64,000 nucleotides of DNA from Mycobacterium xenopi (GCF_009936235.1 NZ_AP022314.1:744001-808000), one strand, 5' to 3'. Positions 8,391-19,279 are shown, numbered from the stretch's first letter. The notes: generated from the letters alone by a model not told the origin. Numbers and translations are program-made.

Positions 8391-9244
8391 CTCAACAGGT
8401 GAAGCTCGGCTACATCGGGTTGGGGAACATGGGGGCCCCGATGGCCAGACGTCTGGTCGACTGGCCCGGCGGCTTGATCGTGTTCGACATCCGTACCGAG
8501 GCGATGACCCCCTTGGCCGAAGCCGGTGCCACGCTGGCCGACAGCATCGCCGACGTTGCCGCGGCCGACATCGTCAGCGTCACTGTGCTCGACGACGAGC
8601 AGGTGCGCGAGGTGGTCGACGAGCTGGCCCAGCGGGTCAAACCCGGTACAGTCATTGCGATCCACTCGACGATTAGCGACACCACGGCGGTCGAACTGGC
8701 GCAGCAGCTCGAACCACAAGGCATTCACGTCGTCGACGCGCCCGTCAGCGGTGGCGGCGGTGCTGCCGAGAAAGGCGAGTTGGCCACCATGGTGGGCGCC
8801 GAGCGCGACGTCTACGAGCGGGTCAAGCCCGCGTTCAAACAGTGGGCGTCGTTGGTCATCCACGCTGGCCCACCCGGGGCGGGAACCCGGATGAAGCTGG
8901 CCCGCAACATGTTGACGTTCACCTCCTATGCTGCGGCGTGTGAGGCTATGAAGCTCGCTGAGGCAGCCGGACTTGACCTTCAAGCCCTGGGTCGAGTAGT
9001 GCGTCACACCGACGCGCTCACCGGCGGGCCGGGTGCCATCATGGTCCGTGAAAACATGAAACCCCTAGAGCCAGGCCACTTCTTGTATGAACCGTTCCTG
9101 CACACGCGCGCTCTGGGCGAGAAGGACCTGAGCCTGGCGCTGGCGTTGGGTGAGGTGTTATCGATTGAGCTGCCGCTTGCCGAAGTGGCGTTGCAGCGGT
9201 TAGCGGACGGCCTTGGCCTGCCGCACACGGCCCCGTCGAAGTGA
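8387..9244 (+). CDS. 3-hydroxyisobutyrate dehydrogenase-family oxidoreductase (Rv0770-like)
   Basis: A 285-residue beta-hydroxyacid dehydrogenase. The N-terminal NAD-binding domain has GYIGLGNMGAPMARRL, the substrate-binding signature is DAPVSGGGGAAEKG and the catalytic Lys lies in MKLARNMLTF. The start overlaps the SDR stop (ATGA). Probably oxidises a hydroxyacid or reduces a semialdehyde in the same catabolic route as AldA and the SDR; the pathway is not identified. Confidence 0.92.
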   Translation: MTQQVKLGYIGLGNMGAPMARRLVDWPGGLIVFDIRTEAMTPLAEAGATLADSIADVAAADIVSVTVLDDEQVREVVDELAQRVKPGTVIAIHSTISDTTAVELAQQLEPQGIHVVDAPVSGGGGAAEKGELATMVGAERDVYERVKPAFKQWASLVIHAGPPGAGTRMKLARNMLTFTSYAAACEAMKLAEAAGLDLQALGRVVRHTDALTGGPGAIMVRENMKPLEPGHFLYEPFLHTRALGEKDLSLALALGEVLSIELPLAEVALQRLADGLGLPHTAPSK

Positions 9245-9255
9245 TTGGAGACGCG

Positions 9256-9690
9256 ATGGACGAACTGCGTCGCAAAGGCCTCGAGAAGATGAACGAGGTC
9301 TACGCCTGGGAGATGCCGGATATGCCGGGTGAGTACTTCGCGTTGACCGTCGATCACCTCTTCGGGCGGATTTGGACGCGTCCCGGGTTGTCCATGCGTG
9401 ACAAGCGACTGATGACGTTGTCGGTTGTCACCGCGCTGGGACAGCAAGACCTTGCCGAGGTTCAGGTCAACGCCGCGTTGCAGAACGGGGAGTTGACCGA
9501 GGACGAACTGCGCGAGGTGGCGATCTTCCTGACCCACTACGTCGGGTTCCCGCTCGGCTCGGGACTGAACGGCGTGATCGAACGGGTCACGGCCAGGCGC
9601 AAGGAGGCCGCCGCCGAAGGAACCGCCGACGACAAGAAGGCCAATGTCAACGCGGCGGTCAAGATGCACACGGGTAAGACGCTCGACTAA
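9256..9690 (+). CDS. Carboxymuconolactone decarboxylase-like protein (Rv0771-like)
   Basis: A 144-residue all-helical protein of the AhpD/CMD fold. It has the WTRPGLSMRDKRLMTLSVVTALG and LTHYVGFPLGSGLNGV signatures of the gamma-carboxymuconolactone decarboxylase branch and lacks the CxxC of peroxidase-reducing AhpD. ATG at 9256 has GGAG 5 bp upstream and gives MDELRRKG; a GTG at 9241 overlapping the previous stop would add five residues. Last gene of the aldA operon. Confidence 0.9.
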   Translation: MDELRRKGLEKMNEVYAWEMPDMPGEYFALTVDHLFGRIWTRPGLSMRDKRLMTLSVVTALGQQDLAEVQVNAALQNGELTEDELREVAIFLTHYVGFPLGSGLNGVIERVTARRKEAAAEGTADDKKANVNAAVKMHTGKTLD

Positions 9691-9718
9691 CCGGGGCGGC
9701 CCGCTAGGGTGACGTGTT

Positions 9719-10987
9719 GTGCGCGTCTTGGTAATCGGCTCCGGTGCCCGTGAACATGCCCTGCTGCTGGCGCTACGCGACGACCCTGAAGTCGACGCGC
9801 TGGCCATCGCGCCGGGCAACGCCGGGACCGCGCTGATCGCCGAGCAGCACCCGGTCGACGTCACCTCGGCGGAAGAAGTTGTTGCGCTGGCCCGCCGGGT
9901 GCGGCCGGATCTGGTGGTGATCGGCCCCGAGATACCGCTGGTGCTCGGGGTTGCCGACGCGCTGCGCGACGCCGGCGTCGCCTGCTTCGGGCCCTCCAAA
10001 GACGCCGCGCGAATCGAAGGGTCGAAGGCGTTCGCCAAAAAGGTGATGGCCGCGGCCGGGGTACGCACCGCTGCCAGCGAGATCATCGACAACCCCGCGC
10101 ATTTGGATGCGGCGCTGGCGCGGTTCGGGGTGGCCGCGGGTGATCCCGCCTGGGTGGTGAAAGACGACCGGCTGGCGGCGGGCAAGGGCGTGGTGGTGAC
10201 ACCCGACCGCGAGGTCGCCCGCGCGCACGCCGCGGGGTTGCTCGAAGCCGGGCACCCGGTGGTGTTGGAGTCCTACCTTGACGGCCCCGAGGTGTCGCTG
10301 TTCAGCCTGGTCGACGGCCGCACGGTAGTCCCAATGCTGGCCGCGCAGGATTTCAAGCGGGTCGGCGACGGCGACACCGGACCCAACACCGGTGGCATGG
10401 GCGCCTACGCACCGTTGCCCTGGCTGCCCAGGGAAACCTACCAGCAAATCGTCAGCGAGATCGTCGAACCCGTTGCCGCCGAACTGGTCCGGCGCGGCAA
10501 CCCGTTTAGCGGACTGCTCTACACCGGTCTGGCGATCACCGCCAAAGGGCCGGCGGTGGTCGAATTCAACTGCCGCTTCGGTGATCCCGAAACCCAGTCG
10601 GTGCTAGCACTGCTGGAATCGCCGCTGGGCCAACTGCTTTACGCGACAGCCACCGGCGGGTTGGCGAACTTCGGAGATTTGCGCTGGCGCGAGGGTGCGG
10701 CGGTGGTGGTGGTGCTTGCGGCCGAAAACTATCCGGGGCGGCCACGGCTCGGCGACGTAGTCATCGGCGCGGAGGCCGAGGGCGTATTGCACGCCGGGAC
10801 GGCCCGGCGCGACGACGGCGCGATCGTGTCCTCCGGTGGTCGAGTGCTCTCGGTGGTGGGCACCGGCCCCGACCTAGCCGCGGCGCGCTCGGCGGCATAT
10901 CACATCCTCGATTCAATCAAGTTGCCCGGCGGGCACTTTCGCAGCGACATCGGATTGCTCGCTGCGGAGGGCAAGATCCACGTCTAG
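9719..10987 (+). CDS. purD: Phosphoribosylamine-glycine ligase
   Basis: ATP-grasp enzyme of step 2 of IMP synthesis, joining glycine to phosphoribosylamine; 422 residues, full length. Motifs: N-terminal VLVIGSGAREHAL, KVMAAAGVRTA, the ATP-binding AWVVKDDRLAAGKGVVVT and the metal-binding VEFNCRFGDPETQ. Start is GTG at 9719. TAGGGT at 9705-9710, eight bases before it, fits a mycobacterial -10 for a leaderless transcript, and no Shine-Dalgarno is visible. Its 3-prime end converges on ggt. Confidence 0.98.
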   Translation: MRVLVIGSGAREHALLLALRDDPEVDALAIAPGNAGTALIAEQHPVDVTSAEEVVALARRVRPDLVVIGPEIPLVLGVADALRDAGVACFGPSKDAARIEGSKAFAKKVMAAAGVRTAASEIIDNPAHLDAALARFGVAAGDPAWVVKDDRLAAGKGVVVTPDREVARAHAAGLLEAGHPVVLESYLDGPEVSLFSLVDGRTVVPMLAAQDFKRVGDGDTGPNTGGMGAYAPLPWLPRETYQQIVSEIVEPVAAELVRRGNPFSGLLYTGLAITAKGPAVVEFNCRFGDPETQSVLALLESPLGQLLYATATGGLANFGDLRWREGAAVVVVLAAENYPGRPRLGDVVIGAEAEGVLHAGTARRDDGAIVSSGGRVLSVVGTGPDLAAARSAAYHILDSIKLPGGHFRSDIGLLAAEGKIHV

Positions 10988-11056
10988 TCCAGACGACGCG
11001 CGCCGCTGGCGCCCCGGAGACTGACGAGACCAATGTGACGACGCCCAGACGTCGCA

Positions 11057-12640
11057 TCAGTACCCCACGGCTTGACCGTCTCGGCGCGGATCGCTCACGG
11101 CGAGGTAGCCGTCGTCGAGCCGCCAGATCGCCTGGCAGCTACCGAACTGGTCGTAGTCGTCTGCGATAACCAGTTCGTGGCCACGCCGCTGCAGCTCGTC
11201 GAGCGTGGCCGGCGGAAAGCCGCGCTCGCAGCAGACCTGCATGCCCTGCACCCAGCGGAACCGGGGACCGTCGCAGGCCGCCTGCGGATTCTGGTCGTGG
11301 TCGACGATGCGGACCACCACCTGCACGTGGCCCTGCGGCTGCATGGGCCCGCCCATTACCCCAAAGCTCATCACCGGTGTGCCGTCTTTGGTGACGAAGC
11401 CGGGAATAATCGTGTGGTACGGTCGTTTACCCGGGCCCACCTGATTCGGATGCCCTGGTGTCGCAACGAAATTCGCGCCGCGGTTGTGCAATGCGATTCC
11501 CGTTCCCGGCACCACCACACCGGAGCCGAAGCCCAGGTAGTTCGACTGAATCATCGACACCATGACACCGGAGGCGTCGGCAGCGGTGAGATACACCGTG
11601 CCACCGCTCGGAGTACCCGCGAACGCCGGCTTGGCCCGGTTCGGGTCGATCAGTGTTGCCCGCTGTTTGAGGTATTCCGGGTCGAGGAGGTGCCGTGGAC
11701 GCAGCGGCATGTGGTCGATGTCGGCGACATAGGCCTGCGCGTCGGCGAAGGCCAGCTTGAGTGCTTCGATCTGAAGATGCAGACTGTCAGCGGAATCCGC
11801 TGGAGCAGAATCTATTTCGAACTGTTCGAGAATGCCGAGGGCGATCAAGGCGACGATTCCCTGACCGTTGGGTGGGATTTCGTGGATGGTGTAGCCGCGG
11901 TAGGAACCGCTGATTGTGCCGACCCAGTCGGCGCGATGAGCGGCGAGGTCGCTGGCCCGTAGGACGGCACCATTGGCCGCCGCATGCGCATCCAGTTGCG
12001 CCGCCAGCTCTCCGCAATAAAACGCCGCGCCGTTGGTGGCGGCGATCTTCGCAAGCGTGGCGGCGTGATCGGGAAAGGCCACGAGCTCACCGGGTCGTGG
12101 TGCACGGCCGCCGGGCATATACACGTCGGCGAACCCCGGCTGATCCTTGAACAGCGGCACCTGAGCCGCCCACTGCTCCGCCACCGTTGGCGACACCAGA
12201 AAACCGTTGCGGGCGTATGAGATTGCCGGCTCGAAGAGCCGGGCGAAGGGCAGCCGCCCGAATCTAGAATGCAGCTCCACCCAACCCGAAACCGCGCCGG
12301 GCACGGTGACCGAGTTCCAGCCGAGCAGCGGAACGCCCTTGTCGCCGAAGTACTCCGGCGTCCACGCCGCAGGGGATCGGCCTGATGCATTCAGCCCGTG
12401 CAACCGGTGGCCATCCCAGACGATGGCGAAGGCATCCGAGCCAATGCCGTTGGAGACCGGCTCGACCACCGTGAGGGTGATGGCGGCGGCGACGGCCGCA
12501 TCGACTGCGCTGCCGCCGTCGGCGAGCATCTGCAGACCGGCTTGGGCGGCAAGCGGTTGCGATGTGCACACCACGTTGCGGGCCAGGATCGGCTTTCGCG
12601 GCCAACCGTAAGGAAAGGCCCAGTCAAATGGTGCGGTCAT
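11057..12640 (-). CDS. ggtA: Gamma-glutamyltransferase family protein
   Basis: N-terminal nucleophile hydrolase, 527 residues, that cleaves or transfers gamma-glutamyl groups. The large-subunit start motif ADGGSAVDAAVAAAITLTVVEP and the autoprocessing/nucleophile site SGGTVYLTAADASG (Thr) are present, followed by SMIQSNYLGFGSGVVVPGTG. No signal peptide is visible, so it is probably cytoplasmic, as I recall for Rv0773c. Here ATG overlaps the stop of the upstream AMP ligase (ATGA), an operon partner that is not next to ggtA in M. tuberculosis as I recall. Confidence 0.93.
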   Translation of the reverse strand: MTAPFDWAFPYGWPRKPILARNVVCTSQPLAAQAGLQMLADGGSAVDAAVAAAITLTVVEPVSNGIGSDAFAIVWDGHRLHGLNASGRSPAAWTPEYFGDKGVPLLGWNSVTVPGAVSGWVELHSRFGRLPFARLFEPAISYARNGFLVSPTVAEQWAAQVPLFKDQPGFADVYMPGGRAPRPGELVAFPDHAATLAKIAATNGAAFYCGELAAQLDAHAAANGAVLRASDLAAHRADWVGTISGSYRGYTIHEIPPNGQGIVALIALGILEQFEIDSAPADSADSLHLQIEALKLAFADAQAYVADIDHMPLRPRHLLDPEYLKQRATLIDPNRAKPAFAGTPSGGTVYLTAADASGVMVSMIQSNYLGFGSGVVVPGTGIALHNRGANFVATPGHPNQVGPGKRPYHTIIPGFVTKDGTPVMSFGVMGGPMQPQGHVQVVVRIVDHDQNPQAACDGPRFRWVQGMQVCCERGFPPATLDELQRRGHELVIADDYDQFGSCQAIWRLDDGYLAVSDPRRDGQAVGY

Positions 12641-14154
12641 CGTCGGAACCGTTCGGCCACGGCCCGGCGGTCCACCGAACCTTTCGCCGTGTGCGGCAGT
12701 TCATCGGCCACGTGGATGCTCGCGGGAACCTCGAAGGGCGCCAGTCGTTCCCGGCAGAACTGGGCCAACTCTGCGACGCTTGGCGCGGCGGAGGACGCCG
12801 GCACCACCGCCGCGGCGACCGTCTCCCCGTAGAGCGGGTCCGCGACGCCGTACACGGCCGCTTCGGTGACATTCGGATGGCTGGACAGCACCGCCTCAAC
12901 GCGCTCGGGCGAGATCTTCTCCCCGGCCCGGTTGATGAGCTCTTTGATCCGGCCGCGAAGCGTCAGCTCGCCCGCTTCCGACAGCGACCCCAGATCACCG
13001 GTGTGCAGCCAGCCGTCGGTGAAGGTCTGGGCCGTTGCACCCGGGTTGGCGAGGTAGCCGCGCACTACCGTGCGGCCGCGCAGCCAGACCTCGCCCACCG
13101 TCTCCGGCGGGCGGGGCCAGCCATCCTCGCCGACGATCCGGATCTCGACCCCGCTCGAGCGGCCGACCAGGCCGGTGGTTACGGCCCGGTCGTCTCTGGT
13201 GCTGGCCACTTGGTGGGTGGCCTCGGTCATCCCGTAGGCGCTGAACACCGGCGCGCCGAACTCCGCGCGCATTGCCTGCGCCGTTTCGGCGCTGAGCGCA
13301 GCGCTGCAGCTGCGGACAAACCGCAACGTAACACCGTCTCGTGGACGGTCAATCCCACTGCGTTCCAACAGGATACGGTGGATGGTCGGCACCGCGGTGA
13401 ACCAGGTGGCCCCGGCGGCTCGCACGTCGTCCCAGAACGTGTGCGCAGAAAACCGCCCGCCGGCCGGCAGCAACACCGTTCCCCCCGACACCAGTGTCGA
13501 CAGCAGCGCGGCCATTAACCCGTGACCGTGAAACAGCGGCATCACCGCGACGGTCGCGTCCTGCGGGCCGAGCCCATAGGTGGCGATGATGCCGCGCAGC
13601 GAGCCGGCGATGTTGTCATGGGTCCAGGGCACCATCTTCGGCGAGCCGGTCGTGCCGCCGGTGAACATGATCATCGCGTCATCTGGCCGCAATCCGCCAG
13701 GTGGCGGGCTCGGCGGAAACGGCGCGGCAGTGGTGTGCAGGCTGACCCCGCCGTGGCAGAGCGCGATGGACCAACACGGGAACGGAGCGTGTTCGCGTTC
13801 GCCGGCATCGGTCAACACGACCCGCGCTCCCGCCGCGGCGATCCTGGCGTGCTGCTCGGCGACCGGCAGCGCAGGATCTAACGGCACCACCACGAGGCCC
13901 ACCCGCGAACCCGCCAATAACCCGACGACGAACTCGGCGCTGCTGGGGGCGCGCAGCGCCACCCGGTCGCCGGGCCGCAGCCCCCGCGCGCCCAGCTGTG
14001 CGGCCAGGTCGTCGACCAGTCCGAGCAGGCCGCGATAGGTGATCGGCATCCGGTCGGCGCTGACGACGAGCGCACGAGCCTGCGGACGGCGGTGCGCTGC
14101 GTCCTGGAACAGATCCGCGACGCGCGGGCTCGAAGAATCTGCGGCGGAGGTCAT
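12637..14154 (-). CDS. AMP-dependent acyl-CoA synthetase, probable oxalate-CoA ligase (FadD7-like)
   Basis: Adenylate-forming ligase of 505 residues. ATP-binding loop MFTGGTTGSPKMV, YGMTEA, then HTGDLGSLSEAG, LRGRIKELINRAGEKISP and the C-terminal catalytic Lys in HTAKGSVDRRAV. It is divergent from, and 50 bp away from, an oxalyl-CoA decarboxylase gene. I recall fadD7 and oxcA as the corresponding adjacent pair (Rv0119/Rv0118c) elsewhere in M. tuberculosis. On that basis the substrate is probably oxalate, making oxalyl-CoA. The assignment rests mainly on context. Confidence 0.88.
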   Translation of the reverse strand: MTSAADSSSPRVADLFQDAAHRRPQARALVVSADRMPITYRGLLGLVDDLAAQLGARGLRPGDRVALRAPSSAEFVVGLLAGSRVGLVVVPLDPALPVAEQHARIAAAGARVVLTDAGEREHAPFPCWSIALCHGGVSLHTTAAPFPPSPPPGGLRPDDAMIMFTGGTTGSPKMVPWTHDNIAGSLRGIIATYGLGPQDATVAVMPLFHGHGLMAALLSTLVSGGTVLLPAGGRFSAHTFWDDVRAAGATWFTAVPTIHRILLERSGIDRPRDGVTLRFVRSCSAALSAETAQAMRAEFGAPVFSAYGMTEATHQVASTRDDRAVTTGLVGRSSGVEIRIVGEDGWPRPPETVGEVWLRGRTVVRGYLANPGATAQTFTDGWLHTGDLGSLSEAGELTLRGRIKELINRAGEKISPERVEAVLSSHPNVTEAAVYGVADPLYGETVAAAVVPASSAAPSVAELAQFCRERLAPFEVPASIHVADELPHTAKGSVDRRAVAERFRR

Positions 14155-14204
14155 CGTCTACACGCTAGTTGGAGCTTGTGACCAGACTGGACCACAGTGG
14201 ACGC

Positions 14205-15910
14205 ATGGCCAGCCAACCCGCACCCGACCTCACCGACGGTTTCCACTTGATGGTCGATGCCCTCAAGCTCAACCGGGTCAACACCATCTACGGGCTCGTC
14301 GGCATCCCGATCACCGATCTCGCCCGGCTCGCGCAGGCATCGGGCATTCGCTTCGTCGGTTTTCGGCACGAGACCTCCGCCGGCAACGCCGCGGCCGCCG
14401 CGGGGTTTCTCACCCGTCGACCCGGCATCTGCTTGACGGTATCGGCGCCCGGTTTCCTCAACGGCCTCGTCGCGCTGGCCAACGCCACCACCAACTGCTT
14501 CCCGATGATCCAGATCTCAGGGTCCAGCGAGCGGGCGCTTGTCGACATGCAGCGCGGCGACTACGAGGAACTCGACCAACTGGCCGCAGCCCGGCCATTC
14601 GCCAAGGCGGCGTATCGGATCGGGCGGGCGCAAGACATCGGCCTGGGTGTGGCCCGCGCGATCCGCACCGCGGTTTGCGGCCGCCGGGCGGTGTTTACCT
14701 CGACGTCCCGGGCGCCGTGCTCGGCCAGGCCGTCGACGCGGCCAGCGCCGCCGAAACGCTGTGGCGCGTCGTGGACCCCGCGCCGCGCCAGCTGCCAGCA
14801 CCCGAGGCGGTCGATCGCGCGGTGCGGCTCCTGGCACAGGCACAGCGGCCGCTGATCGTTCTGGGAAAAGGTGCGGCATACGCCCAGGCCGACAACGAGA
14901 TTCGACAATTCGTGGAGTCCACCGGGATTCCGTTCTTGCCGATGTCGATGGCCAAGGGGCTGCTGCCCGATTCGCATCCGCAGTCGGTGGGGGCTGCGCG
15001 TTCGCTGGCGCTGGCCCGCGCCGACGTGATCATGCTGGTCGGTGCCCGGTTGAACTGGCTGCTGGGCCACGGCGAGCCGCCCCAATGGTCGGCCGACGCG
15101 ACGTTCATCCAGATCGACATCGAGGCGTCCGAATTCGACAGCAATCGGCCGATCGCGGCACCGCTGGCCGGTGACATCGGCTCGGTGATCACCGCGCTGC
15201 TCGACCGCGTGCAAGAGCTCCCGGTCATCGCACCGACGGCGTGGACGGATGAGCTGGCCGAGCGTCGGGCCCGCAACGACGCCGCGATGCGCCAGCGCCT
15301 AGCCGACGACCCACACCCGATGCAATTCCACAACGCGCTGCGGGCCGTGCGCGACGTGCTGGTGCAGCATCCCGACGTCTACGTGGTCAACGAGGGCGCC
15401 AACGCGTTGGACACCGCCCGCAATGTCATCGACATGCACGCGCCGCGGCGTCGGCTCGACAGCGGCACGTGGGGAGTCATGGGCATCGGCATGGGCTATG
15501 CGATCGCCGCCGCGGTCGAGACCGGACAGCCCGTGGTCGCCATCGAGGGTGACAGCGCGTTTGGCTTCAGCGCCATGGAGTTTGAGACGGTCTGCCGCTA
15601 CCGACTGCCGATTACCGTCGTCGTCCTCAACAACGGCGGGGTCTACCGCGGCGACGAGGCCTCGCCAAACGGGGCGGACCCAGCGCCGACCGTCCTGAGC
15701 GCGCAGGCGCGCCACGACCTCATCGCGCAGGCATTCGGGGGCAGGGGTTATCACGTCACCACCCCGACCGAGTTGAAGGCGGCGTTGAACGAGGCGCTAA
15801 CATCCCGTGACCCCGCGATCGTCGACTGCCAACTGGACCCAGCGGCGGGCAGGGAGAGCGGACACTTAACCAGCCTCAACCCGAAGAGCGCAGCCGCGCC
15901 GCCCGCCTGA
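14205..15910 (+). pseudogene. oxcA: Oxalyl-CoA decarboxylase, disrupted by a one-base frameshift
   Basis: Thiamine-diphosphate enzyme that converts oxalyl-CoA to formyl-CoA. The first frame runs from ATG 14205 through the PYR domain (YGLVGIPITDLA, GFRHETSAGNAAAAAGF, PGFLNGL) to ARAIRTAV at about 14676. The rest (GGVYLDVPGAV, then the PP domain GTWGVMGIGMGYAIAA, EGDSAFGF, NNGGVYRGDE) is in another frame to 15910. Adding one C near 14685 would read GRPGGVYLDVPG, the expected family sequence, and give 568 residues, the normal length. As written the product would stop prematurely. Either a recent mutation or a base-calling error; the flanking sequence is not otherwise decayed. Confidence 0.88.
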
Positions 15911-15940
15911 GCAGCCGACCCGCTTATCGTCGTGGTTACG

Positions 15941-15957
15941 GTAGCTGTTACTATTAC
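15941..15957 (+). promoter_or_regulatory. Thiolase promoter with TetR-site-like sequence
   Basis: TACTAT at 15949-15954 lies eight bases before the thiolase ATG, the spacing of a leaderless mycobacterial -10. The surrounding TAGCTGTTACTAT matches TAGCTGATACTAT upstream of the convergent TetR gene (minus strand, 17906-17918) with one mismatch. This suggests one regulator acts at both promoters. Confidence 0.5.
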
Positions 15958-15962
15958 TGGCC

Positions 15963-17138
15963 ATGCCCAAGCCTGTGATCGTGAACGCCGTGCGGACAGC
16001 AATCGGAACATCGTTCAAGGGCTCGTTGGTCAACACACCCGCCGAGGTGTTAGCGACCACCGTGCTTGAAGAAACGGTGCGGCGATCCGGTGTCGACCCG
16101 GCAGCGATCGACGACATCATCTTTGCCGAATCTCATTACGGCGGTGGTGATCTGGCCCGTTATGCCGCTGCGGCGTCGGGACTGGTGTCGGTGCCGGGGC
16201 AGGCGGTCAACAGGCATTGCGCGGGCAGCCTGACCGCCGTCGCCGACGCGGCGGCCCAGATCGGCTGCGGCGTCGAGGAAGTGGTCGTGGCCGGTGGTGT
16301 GCAGTCGCTGTCGACCGGGCCGCTGATGAACTGGCGCATCCCGGGACCGAACCTGGAGTTCGAGGAGCGATGGATGCCGCCCTCGCACCCGGAAACACAA
16401 GATGCCCCCACTCGCGACATGTCGATCACCGTGGGCTGGAATACCGCGAAAGCCGTCGGCATCACCCGCGAGGAAATGGACGCCTGGGCGTTGCGGTCGC
16501 ATCAACGCGCCGTCGCGGCGATCGATGCTGGCAAGTTCGTCGACGAGATCGTCCCGCTGAAGATCCAGGGTCGCGACGGCGCGCTGACCGAGTTCAGCGT
16601 GGACGAACATCCACGCCGCGACACCAGCATGGAGAAGCTGGCGGCACTGAAGGTGTTGCACCCCGAAATCGAGGGGTTTTCGATCACCGCGGGCAACAGC
16701 AGCGGCACCAACGACGCCGCCGCCGCCCTGACCTTGGCCGACGAGGGCGTTGCCCGCGCAGCGGGACTCACCGTGCTGGGCAGCGTCAAAACGTGGGCGG
16801 CTGTCGGCGTCGAACCGCGCGACACCGGGCTGGGAGCGGTTCGGGTGATCGGCAAGGTACTGGACCGCGCCGGTTTGTCCGCCAACGACGTCACGCTGTG
16901 GGAGATCAACGAAGCGTTCGCATCGGTGCCCATCGCCGCGTGCCGCGAGTACGGGCTCGACGAGGACCGGGTGAACATCTACGGCAGCGGGTGCAGCCTG
17001 GGCCATCCCATCGCGGCCACCGGGGCGCGCATGCTCACCACGCTGGTACACGAGTTGGGCCGCCGCGGCGGCGGGATCGGGGTGGCTGCGATGTGCGCTG
17101 GCGGCGGCCAGGGCGGAGCCGTCGTCATCGAGGTCTAG
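15963..17138 (+). CDS. Acetyl-CoA acetyltransferase (thiolase, FadA-type)
   Basis: A 391-residue thiolase that cleaves 3-ketoacyl-CoA or condenses acetyl-CoAs. The acyl-accepting Cys is in VNRHCAGSLTAVADAA; the C-terminal signatures are YGSGCSLGHPIAATGAR (catalytic His) and MCAGGGQGGAV (second Cys). The stop overlaps the stop of the convergent TetR gene by 4 bp. With the TetR gene and the acyl-CoA dehydrogenase beyond it, it forms a small beta-oxidation-like module. The chain-length preference cannot be read from the sequence. Confidence 0.95.
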   Translation: MPKPVIVNAVRTAIGTSFKGSLVNTPAEVLATTVLEETVRRSGVDPAAIDDIIFAESHYGGGDLARYAAAASGLVSVPGQAVNRHCAGSLTAVADAAAQIGCGVEEVVVAGGVQSLSTGPLMNWRIPGPNLEFEERWMPPSHPETQDAPTRDMSITVGWNTAKAVGITREEMDAWALRSHQRAVAAIDAGKFVDEIVPLKIQGRDGALTEFSVDEHPRRDTSMEKLAALKVLHPEIEGFSITAGNSSGTNDAAAALTLADEGVARAAGLTVLGSVKTWAAVGVEPRDTGLGAVRVIGKVLDRAGLSANDVTLWEINEAFASVPIAACREYGLDEDRVNIYGSGCSLGHPIAATGARMLTTLVHELGRRGGGIGVAAMCAGGGQGGAVVIEV

Positions 17139-17899
17139 CGCTTCGAATTCGCCTTGTCTGCAGTTGATTTCGCGTTCTGCTCGATGAGGCGACTGGCGTG
17201 GTCGAGAATGCAGTTGAGCCCGTACTCGAAATTGATGTCGTCGGCCACGCCGATACGGTGGCCTTTGCTGGTCAATTCCGCGATCAGCGGCATCGTGGCC
17301 GGGTCGATGATGCGCACCGCACGATCGGCGTACGGTCTGGCGCCGCCGGATTTGGCTTGCAGGCGCTCGAGGACGACCGAGCCGCGGGTGTGCACCGAGA
17401 GCGATGCATAGGTGTCGAACGCGTCCTCCGGTGACAACCCGGCCTCGACCAGGGTAGCGACGGCTTTCTCCAGCTTCTGGAAGGCCGCCTGGGTGGCTTC
17501 TTTGCCGAACGTGCCCCGGATCAGGATCAGATCACACAGGACCGGGTTGGCGCGAAACGTCTGACGCATCTTATGTGCATGGTCGTGCAGCGACTCACGC
17601 CAGTTCCGGCCTTCGACGAACGGCGTGGCGAAGTCGTACTGACCGAGCGCTCGGTCGGTCATCGCATCCAACAGGTCTTCCTTCTTGCGGAAGTACCAGT
17701 AGATGCTTGTGACGCCGACGTCAAGGTGCTTGGCCAGCAGCGGCATGCTGAGGTTGTCGATTGACACCTGCTCGGCCACTTCGAAAGCGCCGTTGAGGAT
17801 TTCGTCCACGCTGATGGATCCGCGTTCGCGCCGCTGTCGTTTCTCGGCGACTGCCTGCTTAGCCAATTCGGTAACCTTCGTGACGGACGTGCGTAGCAA
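17135..17899 (-). CDS. TetR-family regulator of the thiolase/acyl-CoA dehydrogenase module
   Basis: A 254-residue regulator with an N-terminal helix-turn-helix (SMPLLAKHLDVGVTSIYWYFRKKEDLLDAM, about residues 46-76) and a long helical C-terminal domain. The start is uncertain. TTG at 17899 is six bases after TACTAT, fitting a leaderless transcript, while in-frame starts further in would drop the Lys/Arg-rich tail. The promoter contains a 9-bp direct repeat (17903-17923), so autoregulation is likely. It lies 54 bp downstream of the acyl-CoA dehydrogenase gene on the same strand. Confidence 0.87.
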   Translation of the reverse strand: MLRTSVTKVTELAKQAVAEKRQRRERGSISVDEILNGAFEVAEQVSIDNLSMPLLAKHLDVGVTSIYWYFRKKEDLLDAMTDRALGQYDFATPFVEGRNWRESLHDHAHKMRQTFRANPVLCDLILIRGTFGKEATQAAFQKLEKAVATLVEAGLSPEDAFDTYASLSVHTRGSVVLERLQAKSGGARPYADRAVRIIDPATMPLIAELTSKGHRIGVADDINFEYGLNCILDHASRLIEQNAKSTADKANSKR

Positions 17900-17902
17900 A
17901 AC

Positions 17903-17923
17903 GCTATAGTATCAGCTATAGTA
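17903..17923. promoter_or_regulatory. Direct repeat operator at the TetR promoter
   Basis: GCTATAGTA occurs twice (17903-17911 and 17915-17923) with TCA between, a 12-bp period of about one helical turn. Each copy contains the palindrome CTATAG. On the minus strand the start-proximal copy supplies the TACTAT -10 of the TetR gene, so a bound repressor would block RNA polymerase. Confidence 0.55.
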
Positions 17924-17953
17924 AGCCTTGTGGTAATGGTTTGGCCGCGCGGC

Positions 17954-19165
<1,212 letters not shown>

Positions 19166-19279
19166 CGCTGTGGTCCTATCTGTGGTGGTGCTTTTCCGCG
19201 GGAACGCTGGAACGCCCTGCACGTTCTTAGTGAACAGTTGTACACCCCGGCCGCGCGCGGCTGGACACCGGGCGGACGG

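Noticed and set aside
11039..11054. Small hairpin CGACG/CGTCG between purD and ggt
   Set aside because: Only a 5-bp stem with no T tract; not convincing as a terminator.
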